NCBI RefSeq assembly: GCF_001659605.2
Contig: NC_035170.2
Coordinates: 14,832,265 to 14,896,264, forward strand
Direction of reading: 5' to 3'
From: Manihot esculenta
Lineage: Eukaryota > Streptophyta > Magnoliopsida > Malpighiales > Euphorbiaceae
DNA: 64,000 nt
Part shown: positions 1-10,599 of the stretch, piece after piece
Layout of the letters: the number at the start of each line of letters is the position of its first letter
Numbering within the stretch: position 1 is the first letter of the stretch
Notes under the pieces: model-generated
Seen by the model: the letters and a program-made list of their open reading frames with translations, nothing else
The model's database searches: none
What the model was told of the DNA's origin: nothing
Made by a program: the position numbers and the translations under genes

Positions 1-540
1 TTTTTATGTAATTGACATGGAGGAAGACAAGAGCAACACGACATCTGATATCTTACTTGGGAGACCATTTTTTAGCACAGCAAGAACCAAAATTGATGTG
101 CATGATGGCACATTAACCATGGACTTTGAAGGGGAAGTTATCAAATTTAATGTTTATGATGCCATGAAATTCCCCAATGATGTTTCTCCTGTTTATGGCC
201 TTGATATAATTGATGATTTAAGTTAGGAAATTTTTTATTTTGATCAAGAAAACTTACTGTATGATGATCTTTGCAGGAAAGGAGAAGTGGACAGCAACAT
301 CACTGAAGTAGTGAAGACAGCAGACTGCTGTATCTGGCAGGTGGCAGATGATCTGCCCAAATCACCTAAGCAAACAGACCCCGTCTCGCCCAAGTCACTG
401 AAGCGGACAGACTTGACAGATAGTGATTTGCCCAGATCACCAGATGATTTGCCCAAATCAACACCAAATCTGCCCCAGTCAGCAAGCAGACCAGCAGACA
501 GAAAAGGCACCAGATCTGAAGCCCTTATCAGAACACCTCA
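1..540 (+). pseudogene. Athila protease C-terminal remnant and protease-RT linker
   Basis: The frame open from the left edge reads FYVIDMEEDK, then LLGRPFF and the segment ARTKIDVHDGTLTM, typical of the end of the Athila aspartic protease. A TAG at 224-226 breaks it. The same frame then continues through a linker rich in DLPKSP-type peptides, encoded by repeated GATTTGCCCAAATCA-like DNA. Between about 330 and 500 the coding frame shifts by one base relative to the downstream RT frame. The catalytic DxGAS part lies left of the window; a related copy is present at 21370-21400. The lesions make a functional product unlikely. Confidence 0.75.
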
Positions 541-3095
541 AATACGCCTACTTGGGAGCTGAAAATACACTTCCAGTAATTATTTCAAACCAGCTCAGCC
601 AAGGAGAAGAGGAAAAGCTACTTGATGTGTTGAGGAAGCACAAGAAAGCAATTGGGTGGACCTTGGAGGACATAAAGGGTATCTCACCCTCAACATGCAT
701 GCATCGGATACTTATGGAGGATAAGTGCAAACCTGTCCGTGAGGCACAAAGGAGGTTGAATCCACCCATGATGGAGGTTGTGAAGAAAGAGATAGTGAAA
801 CTCTTAGATATTGGGGTGATCTACCCCATTTCTGATAGTAAATGGGTGAGTCCCATCCATGTGGTACCAAAGAAGACTGGGATTACCATTGTCCCTAATT
901 CTGAAGGAGAGCTAGTACCCACTCGTGTGCAAAATGGGTGGAGAGTGTGCATGGATTATAGGAAGCTCAACACAGCCACAAGGAAGGACCACTTTCCCTT
1001 GCCATTCATGGACCAAATGCTTGAGAGACTTGCTGGAAAAAGCCATTACTGCCTCCTAGATGGATATTCGGGATTCTACCAAATTCCCGTTGCTCCTGAA
1101 GATCAAGAGAAGACAACTTTCACATGTCCATTTGGCACCTTCGCATTTAGGAGGATGCCCTTTGGTCTTTGCAATGCACCAGCCACTTTTCAAAGCTGCA
1201 TGATGAGCATTTTTTCTGACTATGTGGAGAAGATCATTGAAGTCTTCATGGACGATTTCACGGTGTATGGCAACTCATTCCTTGAATGCCTTACCAACTT
1301 GGAGAAGATACTTCAGAGGTGTTTGGAGACAAATCTAGTTCTCAATTACGAAAAATGCCACTTCATGGTCAGCCATGGCTTAATCTTAGGCCATATTATT
1401 TTAGCAAAAGGGATTGAGGTGGACAAAGCTAAAATTGACACCATAAAAAATCTGCCCTACCCAACCAGCATTAGGGAGATTCGATCATTCCTTGGACATG
1501 CTGGTTTTTACAGGAGGTTCATCAAGGATTTTTCCAAAATAACTCAGCCTTTGTGCAGGTTGTTACAGCAGGATGTGCCATTCAACTTTGATGACAGCTG
1601 CAAAACAACTTTTGATTTGGTCAAATCACTGCTGATTTTTGCCCCAATCATCCAACCACTTGACTGGACCCTTCCATTTGAAATCATGTGCGATGCCAGC
1701 AACTTTGCTGTAGGTGCAGTGTTGGGACAGCGTGTAGGTAACTCTCCTCATGTTATTCACTATGCCTCACGCACTTTAGATGCAGCACAATGCAATTATT
1801 CCACAACGGAAAAAGAGTTATTGGCCGTGGTGTTTGCATTGGAGAAATTTCGGTCCTATCTACTTGGGACAAAGGTGATTATCTATTCAGATCATGCTGC
1901 TCTAAGGTATTTAATCAATAAAAAAGAGTCCAAACCACAGTTGGTACGATGGATATTGCTGTTACAAGAGTTTGACTTGGAAATCCGTGACAAGAAGGGA
2001 AAGGAGAACCTCGTGGCTGACCACCTCAGCAGAATTTTTTCAGAAATGGAGCCATGCCCCATCAATGAGACTTTCCCTGATGAGCACCTCTTTGCTGTCC
2101 AAGAAGAGGAACCATGGTATGTTGATATTGTTAATTTCCTTGCCACAGGTGATTTGCCCACTGATTTGCCCAAACATATGAGAGATAAGATCAAGAAAGA
2201 TGCAAGGTATTATGTGTGGGATGAGCCTTACCTATGGAAGCATTGTGCAGACCAAGTGATCCGAAGATGCATCCCTAACCATGAGATTTCTTCTGTCCTA
2301 ACTTTCTGCCACTCTCACAGCTGTGGAGGTCACTTTGGGCCACGCAAGGCAACCTTGAAAATTCTTGAAAGTGGGTTGTTTTGGCCTAACATATTTAGAG
2401 ATGCTTATTTATTTTGTAGGTCATGTGCAAGATGCCAACAAACGGGAAACCTTGGCAGCCGAAGTGAAATGCCACAAGCCCCCATCATGGTGTGTGAAAT
2501 CTTTGACATATGGGGCATTGACTTCATGGGGCCATTCCCACCTTCCCTTGGCAACACCTACATACTTCTAGCTGTGGATTATGTGTCTAAATGGATTGAG
2601 GCAAAGGCAACAAGGGCTGATGATGCAAAAACAGTTTGTGACTTTGTAAAATCTCACATTTTCTCAAGATTTGGTCTGTCCAAAGCCATAATCAGTGACC
2701 GAGGCACCCATTTTTGCAATAAGGTAGTAGAAGCTCTCCTCAAGAAGCACCATGTCATCCATAGAACCTCTACTGCCTATCATCCTCAAACAAATGGGCT
2801 GGCCGAAGTGTCAAATAGGGAGATCAAGTCCATCTTGGAGAAAACAGTCTGCCCAAATCGCAAGGACTGGAGTGTGCGCCTCAATGACGCCTTATGGGCA
2901 TATAGAACAGCATATAAAACTCCAATTGGGATGTCTCCATATAGGCTGATTTATGGGAAAGCTTGCCATCTACCTGTGGAACTTGAACATAAAGCCTATT
3001 GGGCTGTGAAGAGCTGCAATCTTGATGAAAAAGAAGCTGGAGCCAACAGAAAATTGCAACTTCAAGAGCTTGAAGAGATTCGGCGTGATGCATAT
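423..3095 (+). pseudogene. pol: Athila pol: reverse transcriptase, RNase H and integrase (cut by element A)
   Basis: The open frame carries, in order: RT with the primer-grip/palm signature and the catalytic pair in FMDDFTVYG (Asp codons at 1251 and 1254); RNase H beginning around [12 protein letters not shown] (about 1687); the integrase zinc finger with the HHCC pattern (about 2311-2450, ending CARCQQTG); and the integrase core with Asp in DFMGPF (about 2520), Asp in IISDRGTHF (about 2698) and Glu in [11 protein letters not shown] (about 2804). It synthesises and integrates element cDNA in family members. The frame has no internal stop here, but it is out of frame with the protease part and is broken at codon Ala-Tyr by element A (duplicated catat at 3091-3095 and 12717-12721). 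The residues read after 3095 are LTR sequence, not protein. Confidence 0.9.
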
Positions 3096-5212
3096 TGTAA
3101 TACCCGGCTAGACTCCGGTATCGGAATCCCTACCGTCCGGTGGGACCTCGGATGTCGGAAACTTCTAGAAGGGTAAAACTATGATTTTATGAAATGTTTT
3201 CATGTATTTCATGTTTTTAAGTAAGAAATTAAATGAGTTTTTGCATGAAAAATCTATGGAGGAAAACCCAGGTTCGGCCGCCGAACTCCAAGTTTGGCCG
3301 CCGAACCTTGCATGCATGCGGAGGCACCTTCGGCCCCCGAACGTGGCCTGGCCAGCCACCTATAAAAGGGGCACTTAGCCGAAATGGGAGAGTTTTCTCC
3401 CATTTTCAGCCACCGCAAGCTTCCGACCTCCCTCTCCCAAATCTTGTGTTTTTCCTTCAATCCCCACCATTTTCTTTGAGTTTTAAGGTTCCACAAAAGT
3501 TTTTGAGTGTTTTTAAGCAAGTTTGGAGCTTGGAAGTCTTGGAGCTAAATCCCTCCATTTTCCGAGCTAGGGTCGTTCTTCCTCTCGATCTTCAAGAGGT
3601 AAGCTTCGATCTATGCTTCTTTTATGTTTTATGAAAGTTTTATGCAAGTTGATGGGGTAGAATGCATGTTTAGGCTTGTTGTTAGGTTTATGGGTTTATG
3701 TTGTGATTTGAACAATGTATGTTGGAAATGTGTTGTTTGAAGTGTTGTAGTTGGGGTATATTATAGTTTGAGACCCCTAGGTGTGATGTATGATGTGTAT
3801 GCATGTGTAGAAACAAGTTTATGCATGTTTTGAGGCGTTTTGGAGGCTGTGGACACAAGGGAGCCAAGTTTCTGCCCTTCGGCAGAAACTCAGGTTCGGC
3901 CGCCGAAGTGACTTTCGGCCGCCGAACCCCCTTGTGGAGGCAGTTTCGGCTGCCGAAGCCTGCCCCCGAAACTTAAGTTTCGTCTCTGTCTGGGAGGTTC
4001 GGCCGCCGAAAGTGCCGCCGAACCTGCATGACTTTCGGCTGCAGAGGGACTTTCGGCCGCCGAACCTGCCGCCGAAAGTGCCCTGTTCAGCCATTTCTTG
4101 CGTGTTTTCATGTGATGTTTTCAGGATGTTTTAGGGGGTTTTTGGGGAGTATTTTAGAGTCATATTCATGTATGTTTGGTCCCTCATTTGAGTCCACCTG
4201 TGTAGGTTCGGACCCGAGGAACCGAGACCCCCAGCAGTGAGCCAGCTGCTTCAGAGTCTCTTCAGAGCTAGCCAGAGGTGAGTGGAATAAACTCTAAGTT
4301 TTAAAGCAAATTAATGAAATGTTTTAGCATGATTCACGCATCATGAATGCCATGAGATATATTAGGATGTTTGCATTAGAATTCACGAATATGTTGCATT
4401 GCATACTTTGTTGTTGATGTGGATGAATGTTGAATGATCCATTAGCCCTTGTATGTTATGATAGCCTATGTGAGTCCAGGTGTGCCTGCTACGGCTCTAC
4501 GCCCCTGGCACTATGACAGATTATGAAAGTCCGGGTGTGCCTGCTACGGCTCTACGCCCCCGGCATGTATAAGTAAGACAGATAGGGGCTAAATGGTGAC
4601 AAGTTCATCCTTGTTGTGAAATGTTTGTGTTATGGCGCATACATGAAAGCATGATTTAAATTGATGTTTTATTATTCTGCTCACTGGGCTCTAGTAGCTC
4701 ACCCCACTCCCTTTATCCCCAGAGTTGCAGGTACAGGATAGATCAGGAAGTCGGCTAGAGTGAAGTTAAGTCATGTATGTTGTAATAGATAGAAGTGGAC
4801 ATGAACATGATGTAATGAGTACTTATGACCATGTAATGTAATGAATGATTTGATGATGTATTGAGGATTATAGCAGTGCTTGACCTAGAGGTGTGTGAAT
4901 CCCCATTATGTACAGAGTGTTTAATGAGTAATGATGTTAATGACTATGATTATCCAAGCTGATATGTATGATGATGATACCCCACTGGAGTATTTGATGA
5001 GGACTCCAGTGTGGGGTTTATGTATGATTTTGTGCATGCACAGGTTTTGCTTGGATAAGAGAAAAGAAAAATTTTTACAGATCATGTATATGTTGTTATG
5101 TATGGGATTCCACAGGTTTACAGGAGGTATGTAGGCTTGCTACGGGTCCCGGCGGCCTTAAGCCGATCTGGATCCTAGCGCCGGTAACGGGTCGGATTTC
5201 TGGGTCGTTACA
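3096..5212 (+). repeat. Element A 5' LTR
   Basis: 2117 bp from TGTAATACCCGG to GGTCGTTACA. It contains a cluster of TTCGGCCGCCGAA-type sequences just upstream of a TATA box at 3361, a second cluster at about 3893-4083, splice-like donors at 3599 (GTAAGC) and 4278 (GTGAGT), acceptors ending at 4205 and 4722/4730, and two copies of a CCAGG...CCTGG minisatellite unit at about 4472-4566. Short open frames inside are repeated in the 3' LTR and look incidental. Confidence 0.95.
3361..3369 (+). promoter_or_regulatory. TATA box of element A 5' LTR
   Basis: TATAAAAGG lies about 265 bp into the LTR, directly downstream of the first palindrome cluster. The equivalent site in the 3' LTR is 10865-10873. 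The same CCAGCCA(CC)TATAAAAGGG context occurs in elements B, D and E, so it is the likely core promoter. Transcription would start about 25-35 bp downstream. Confidence 0.75.
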
Positions 5213-5215
5213 GAG

Positions 5216-5227
5216 TGGTATCAGAGC
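5216..5227 (+). other. Primer-binding site of element A (tRNA-iMet type)
   Basis: TGGTATCAGAGC begins three bases after the 5' LTR end. It is the standard plant initiator-Met tRNA complement used by Tekay, Copia and many other plant LTR elements to prime minus-strand DNA. Confidence 0.93.
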
Positions 5228-5482
5228 CCTAGGTTCATATGGTCGGACCTAGAGTGTCGGGCTCATAGATGTTCTAGAAGGTCAAGCACACTAGGAAAAT
5301 CATGTCCACTAGGATAGGATGTAGAGTCCTGTCTATATGATGATATGATATGCCATGATGATATGCATGTGCATAAATGCTATGATGTGATGCTATGTAT
5401 GTGATGAGGGTTCATGTGTTTCCACATGAACCATATGATGCTAATGATTGCTTATACTATGTGCTGTTTTTCAGAAGATAGA

Positions 5483-8400
5483 ATGAGAGGAACTCGTCGA
5501 TCTGCACGATTGACTGGAGTGCCACCTCAAGAAGAGGGCGCTGATGCCCGTCCTCCAGCATTGCCTAGGGCAATGTCCAGTAGGTCCAACAGAGACAGAG
5601 TAGCTAGAGACACTAGAAGGTCTTTGGATCTGGGTAGAAGCAGATCAGTAAGGGGAACAGTGCAGGGAGGAATGTCTGAGGATATGGAAGTAGATCAGAG
5701 GAGGGATGGCAGTCTCGGTGTGAGCATGCCGGAAGAGGGCATGGGAGAATCAGAAGGAGGCACTCAGGCCTCGAGTTATGTCCAGCCACATCACTACCCA
5801 CCCTATTCACACCATCCAGGGTATTCGATGGGAGGTACATCGGATTACCCCAGTTTTAGCCCTTATCCTCCACATATGCCATACCCACCTTACTACCCAC
5901 CATACTCTCAGTACCCCATGTACCCACCTCCACCTCCCTATACCAGTACAGCAAACCCTACCCCAGGGGATGTTGCACCTCCACCACCACCAGTACCTAC
6001 TGTCCCGGAAACACAAGTACCCAAACCTACCTCATCTGGAGGGAGCAAGGTCAAGATGACCGATTATATGAAGCTGGGTGCTCCCCAGTTTGAAACCGGT
6101 GATGAGCCGTTCGTGTACTTGGAGCGGGTCAAGGCAATTACAGATGAGATAGGGGCTGACGACAGTAGAGCCATTCAGATGGCCGGGTTCACGCTTAAGT
6201 GCAAGAAGGCACGGGAGTGGTTCAAGAATTATGTGAACCCGAGAGTGGACAGCATGAATTGGGAAGAGTTTGCAAACGAGTTTGCAGGATGGGCTTTCCC
6301 TGATAGTTCAAGGGAATTGAAGATGATAGAATTCGAGCAGTTGAGGCAAACTGATGACATGAGTGTAGACGAGTACACAGACAGGTTCCTGGAGTTGTTG
6401 CCATATGCTGGGCAGAATTTGGACACAGATCAAAAGAAGTCAAGGAGATATATTATGAAGCTGCACTCCAGGTATTCCTCTTTGGTACAGTCAGCAGAGC
6501 GGGAGAGTTTCCATGCCATAGTGGATATGGCTAGGAGAATGGAGGCTAGTGCTATCGTTGAGGGGAAGGTAAAACAGTCAGTGGCACAGTCTTCTGGTTC
6601 CAAGACCCTAGGTGGGGAAAGGTTAGACTCTTCTTCTCTGAGTGCAGCAGTTGCAGGCAGTAAGAAGTGGGACAGAGGCCACAGAAAATCTAAGAAGAAT
6701 AAGTTCTGGAACAAGATCAAGTCAGGTCTGGGTTTAGGCAGTGGCTCAAGCTCTGGCGCAGAGGTTACAGCATGTATGAGATGTGGGAGACCACACAAGG
6801 GAGTATGTCTGGCAGGGACAAACACATGTTTCAGGTGCGGACAGGCGGGTCATTTGGCTCGAGATTGTCCTAGAGCAGCCTTTGCAGCACCGTCTCAGCA
6901 GACAGCCTCCGGCAGTGTGGTGCAGCCAGTAGCTCCAGCCGCAACACAGGCCAGTGGCAGAGGCAGAGGGAGAGGGTCAGCCTCTTCATCAGCAGGATAC
7001 AGAGGTGAAGGTCCATCAGCTCCGGCACGGATCTTCACTATGACTCAGCAGGAGGCCAACACATCCAACACCGTGGTGGCAGGTAATCTCATCATTGGTT
7101 GTTCTGATGTGTATGCCTTAATGGACCCGGGTGCATCTCATTCTTTTATTGCTCCGAGAGTCGTGGAGAGGGTAGGATTGATGGTCTCTGGGTTAGAGTG
7201 TCCCCTATGGGTCAGTGGACCCAAGTGTGACCCGTCAGTGGCAGAGGCAGTCTGCCAATGTAGTCCAGTTTTCATAGAGGGAAGATGCCTTTCCGCCGAC
7301 CTTGTGGTTCTTGATTTGACAGATTTTGACGTCATTCTAGGGATGGATTGGTTATCGACCCATGGTGCTACCTTGGACTGTAGAGACAAGGTAGTCAGAT
7401 TCAGAGATCAGGATGGGTCAGAGGTCGTCTTCAGAGGAGACAAGAGGGGTACACCTAGAGGACTGATCTCAGCTCTTCAGGCTCGTAGGTTGCTTAGGAG
7501 GGGATGTCAGGGGTTTCTAGCTCATGTGAGGGAGTTAGATAGTCATGTCAGAGAGCCCGCCTCAGTGCCTGTGGTGAGTGAGTTCTTAGATGTTTTCCCA
7601 GACGAGCTGCCAGGGTTACCACCTGCTAGGGAGATAGAGTTCGAGATTGAGTTAATGCCTGGTACCAGACCGATCTCTATTCCCCCCTACAGGATGGCAC
7701 CAGCTGAATTGAAAGAACTGAAGGAACATTTGCAAGAGCTGGTAGATAAGGGTTTCATCCGACCGAGTACTTCACCTTGGGGTGCTCCGGTTTTGTTTGT
7801 GAGGAAGAAGGATGGATCCCTTAGACTTTGTATCGACTACAGACAGTTGAACAAGGTCACTACCAAGAACAAGTACCCTTTGCCGAGGATCGACGATCTA
7901 TTCGACCAGCTAGCAGGAGCAGGTTGTTTCTCCAAAATAGATCTGAGATCAGGATACCATCAGTTGAGGATAAGGAATGAAGATGTACCGAAGACAGCTT
8001 TCAGGACCAGGTATGGGCACTATGAGTTCCTTGTGATGCCGTTTGGGTTGACCAACGCCCCTGCAGCATTCATGGACCTCATGAACAGAGTATTCAGTCA
8101 GTATCTGGATCACTTCGTTATTGTCTTCATAGATGATATCTTAGTGTATTCCAGAAATGCGGAGGAGCATGCCCATCACCTGAGGACAGTTTTGCAGACC
8201 TTGAGAGAGCATGGCTTGTATGCCAAGTTCTCCAAGTGTGAGTTTTGGCTTAGGAGCATTTCATTCTTGGGGCACATTGTGTCAGAACAGGGTATTGAAG
8301 TAGACCCCAAGAAGGTAGAGGCTGTAGCTAACTGGCCTAGACCCACCACAGTGACCGAGATCAAGAGTTTTCTGGGTTTAGCAGGTTACTACAGGAGGTT

Positions 8401-10468
8401 CGTTCAGGACTTCTCAAAGATTGCTGCTCCTATGACCAAATTGACAAAGAAGAATCAGAAGTTCATATGGACCAATCAGTGTGAGGAAAGCTTTGAGGAG
8501 CTTAAGAGGAGGTTGACTTCAGCACCGGTGTTAGCTCTGCCATCTAGTGGAGAGGACTTTACAGTCTTTTGTGATGCGTCCCGTGTGGGACTGGGTTGTG
8601 TACTGATGCAGAATGAGAAGGTGATTGCTTATGCTTCTAGGCAGCTGAAGAAGCATGAGTTGAATTACCCCACACACGACCTTGAGATGGCAGCAGTAAT
8701 TTTTGCACTCAAGATGTGGAGGCATTACCTCTATGGGGTGAAATGTGAGATCTTTACAGATCATAAGAGCCTGCAGTACATCTTGAGTCAGAGAGATCTG
8801 AATTTAAGACAGAGGAGATGGGTAGAGTTGCTGAGTGACTATGATTGCAAGATTCAGTACCGTCCGGGTAAGGCGAATGTTGTGGCAGACGCCCTAAGCC
8901 GGAAATCACTCGGCAGTCTATCCCACATTTCAGCAGAGAGGAGGCCGGTGGTGAAGGAGTTCCACAGACTTATGAGTGAGGGATTACAGTTGGAGTTGTC
9001 TGGCACAGGTGCCTTAGTGGCTCAGATGAGAGTGACACCCGTGTTTCTAGAGCAGGTAGCTCAGAAACAGCATGAGGACCCAGAGTTGGTCAGGATAGCC
9101 AGAACGGTTCAATCAGGCCAGAGTAATGAGTTCAAGTTTGATGATAAGGGGATCCTCCGCTACGGGAACAGATTATGTGTGCCAGATGACATTGGTCTGA
9201 AGGGAGATATTATGGGGGAAGCCCATAATACCAGGTATAGTGTTCACCCTGGAGCCACCAAGATGTATCAGGATCTGAAGAGAGTGTATTGGTGGCCAGC
9301 CATGAAGAAGGACGTGGCACTGTTCGTGTCAGCCTGCGATGTGTGTCAGAGGGTGAAACTAGAGCATCAGAAGCCGGCTGGAATGTTGAATCCACTACCG
9401 ATTCCAGAGTGGAAATGGGAGAATATAGCTATGGACTTCGTAGTGGGGTTACCGGCGACGTCCAACAGATTGGACTCCATATGGGTGATTGTGGACAGAC
9501 TCACCAAATCTGCTCACTTTATCCCTGTCAGGAGTGGCTACTCTGTGGACAAGTTGGCGCAGGTGTACGTAGATGAGATTGTCAGACTACATGGGGTCCC
9601 GGTATCTATAGTGTCAGATAGAGGGCCCCAGTTCACCTCCAGGTTTTGGCGGAGTCTGCAGAACGCTATGGGTACCAGATTAGACTTCAGTACTGCCTTC
9701 CACCCACAGACAGACGAACAGTCAGAGAGGACCATCCAGACAATAGAGGATATGCTCAGAATGTGTGTGCTAGATTTTGGCGGTTCTTGGAGGCAGCATC
9801 TACCTTTGGTGGAGTTTGCCTACAATAACAGCTATCATGCTAGCATAGGGATGGCTCCATATGAAGCTTTGTATGGGAGGAAGTGCAGATCACCTATCTG
9901 CTGGGAGGAAGTAGGAGAGAGGACTCTTGCGGGTCCGGAGTTAGTAGAGCTTACCAGCAGGGTGGTACCCATAATCAGAGAGAGGATCAAGACTGCTGCT
10001 AGTCGGCAGAAGAGTTATGCAGATATCCGCAGAAGACAACTAGAGTTTCAGGAGGGGGATTTGGTTTTGCTCAAGGTGTCTCCTATGAAAGGAGTGGTTC
10101 GGTTCGGGAAGAAGGGTAAGTTAGCTCCACGGTACATCGGTCCTTTCGAGGTGCTTCAGAGGGTCGGTAATGTGTCGTACAAGCTAGACTTGCCTGCTTC
10201 GATGGAGAGAATCCATCCGGTTTTCCATGTTTCTCTGTTACGGAAGTACGTGTCGGATCCTGGAAAGGTTCTTAGTGAGCCTGATATGGAGATCCATGAG
10301 GATCTCACCTATGTAGAACAGCCAGTGCGGATCCTAGACACTCAGATCAGAAAGCTGAGGAACAAGGAAATCCCGATGGTGAAAGTCCTTTGGAACCACC
10401 ACAATATTGAAGAATGCACCTGGGAGACACGGGAGTCCATGCTCCAGCAATACCCCCATCTGTTTTGA
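5483..10468 (+). CDS. gag-pol: Element A Gag-Pol polyprotein (1661 aa, uninterrupted)
   Basis: One frame encodes all functions. The start chosen is the ATG of [12 protein letters not shown], conserved in every Tekay copy here and preceded by a TTTTTCAG acceptor-like site; upstream in-frame ATGs are not conserved. Gag has a basic N terminus, a Pro/Tyr-rich segment (about 115-160) and a CCHC knuckle starting at Cys449. The protease motif is DPGASHSF (Asp548). RT has FIDDILVYS (Asp884, Asp885). RNase H starts near FCDASRVG (Asp1031). Integrase has an HHCC finger (His1248 onward) and catalytic Asp1318, Asp1379 and Glu1415 (D,D-35-E spacing). The last 55 residues form a chromodomain-like tail, which in chromoviruses directs integration to heterochromatin. 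Oddity: the usual HPQTDGQSE reads HPQTDEQSE, with Gly changed to Glu three residues before Glu1415; this may impair integration. Confidence 0.95.
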   Translation: MRGTRRSARLTGVPPQEEGADARPPALPRAMSSRSNRDRVARDTRRSLDLGRSRSVRGTVQGGMSEDMEVDQRRDGSLGVSMPEEGMGESEGGTQASSYVQPHHYPPYSHHPGYSMGGTSDYPSFSPYPPHMPYPPYYPPYSQYPMYPPPPPYTSTANPTPGDVAPPPPPVPTVPETQVPKPTSSGGSKVKMTDYMKLGAPQFETGDEPFVYLERVKAITDEIGADDSRAIQMAGFTLKCKKAREWFKNYVNPRVDSMNWEEFANEFAGWAFPDSSRELKMIEFEQLRQTDDMSVDEYTDRFLELLPYAGQNLDTDQKKSRRYIMKLHSRYSSLVQSAERESFHAIVDMARRMEASAIVEGKVKQSVAQSSGSKTLGGERLDSSSLSAAVAGSKKWDRGHRKSKKNKFWNKIKSGLGLGSGSSSGAEVTACMRCGRPHKGVCLAGTNTCFRCGQAGHLARDCPRAAFAAPSQQTASGSVVQPVAPAATQASGRGRGRGSASSSAGYRGEGPSAPARIFTMTQQEANTSNTVVAGNLIIGCSDVYALMDPGASHSFIAPRVVERVGLMVSGLECPLWVSGPKCDPSVAEAVCQCSPVFIEGRCLSADLVVLDLTDFDVILGMDWLSTHGATLDCRDKVVRFRDQDGSEVVFRGDKRGTPRGLISALQARRLLRRGCQGFLAHVRELDSHVREPASVPVVSEFLDVFPDELPGLPPAREIEFEIELMPGTRPISIPPYRMAPAELKELKEHLQELVDKGFIRPSTSPWGAPVLFVRKKDGSLRLCIDYRQLNKVTTKNKYPLPRIDDLFDQLAGAGCFSKIDLRSGYHQLRIRNEDVPKTAFRTRYGHYEFLVMPFGLTNAPAAFMDLMNRVFSQYLDHFVIVFIDDILVYSRNAEEHAHHLRTVLQTLREHGLYAKFSKCEFWLRSISFLGHIVSEQGIEVDPKKVEAVANWPRPTTVTEIKSFLGLAGYYRRFVQDFSKIAAPMTKLTKKNQKFIWTNQCEESFEELKRRLTSAPVLALPSSGEDFTVFCDASRVGLGCVLMQNEKVIAYASRQLKKHELNYPTHDLEMAAVIFALKMWRHYLYGVKCEIFTDHKSLQYILSQRDLNLRQRRWVELLSDYDCKIQYRPGKANVVADALSRKSLGSLSHISAERRPVVKEFHRLMSEGLQLELSGTGALVAQMRVTPVFLEQVAQKQHEDPELVRIARTVQSGQSNEFKFDDKGILRYGNRLCVPDDIGLKGDIMGEAHNTRYSVHPGATKMYQDLKRVYWWPAMKKDVALFVSACDVCQRVKLEHQKPAGMLNPLPIPEWKWENIAMDFVVGLPATSNRLDSIWVIVDRLTKSAHFIPVRSGYSVDKLAQVYVDEIVRLHGVPVSIVSDRGPQFTSRFWRSLQNAMGTRLDFSTAFHPQTDEQSERTIQTIEDMLRMCVLDFGGSWRQHLPLVEFAYNNSYHASIGMAPYEALYGRKCRSPICWEEVGERTLAGPELVELTSRVVPIIRERIKTAASRQKSYADIRRRQLEFQEGDLVLLKVSPMKGVVRFGKKGKLAPRYIGPFEVLQRVGNVSYKLDLPASMERIHPVFHVSLLRKYVSDPGKVLSEPDMEIHEDLTYVEQPVRILDTQIRKLRNKEIPMVKVLWNHHNIEECTWETRESMLQQYPHLF

Positions 10469-10562
10469 GGTGAGTGTTAGTTGTTCTATGTGTTGCATGT
10501 ATGATATATTGTATGCTATGTTGTATGTTATGATTGATGCCATGCTTTGTATGTTAGTTGAG

Positions 10563-10599
10563 GAACATTCGGGGACGAATGTTCTTAAGGGGGGGAGAA
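10563..10599 (+). other. Inverted repeat and polypurine tract of element A
   Basis: A perfect 8-bp inverted repeat, GAACATTC (10563-10570) and GAATGTTC (10577-10584), lies next to the polypurine tract AAGGGGGGGAGAA (10587-10599), which abuts the 3' LTR. The tract primes plus-strand DNA. The hairpin-like repeat is kept in elements B, E and F and is degraded in D. Confidence 0.85.

Noticed and set aside
17..226. Independent small gene at the left edge
   Set aside because: It is the tail of the Athila protease continuing from outside the window.
3233..3634. 133-codon open frame in element A LTRs (again at 10737-11138)
   Set aside because: It spans the palindrome cluster, TATA box and putative donor, is kept only because the two LTRs are near identical, and is not preserved as a protein in D, E or B.
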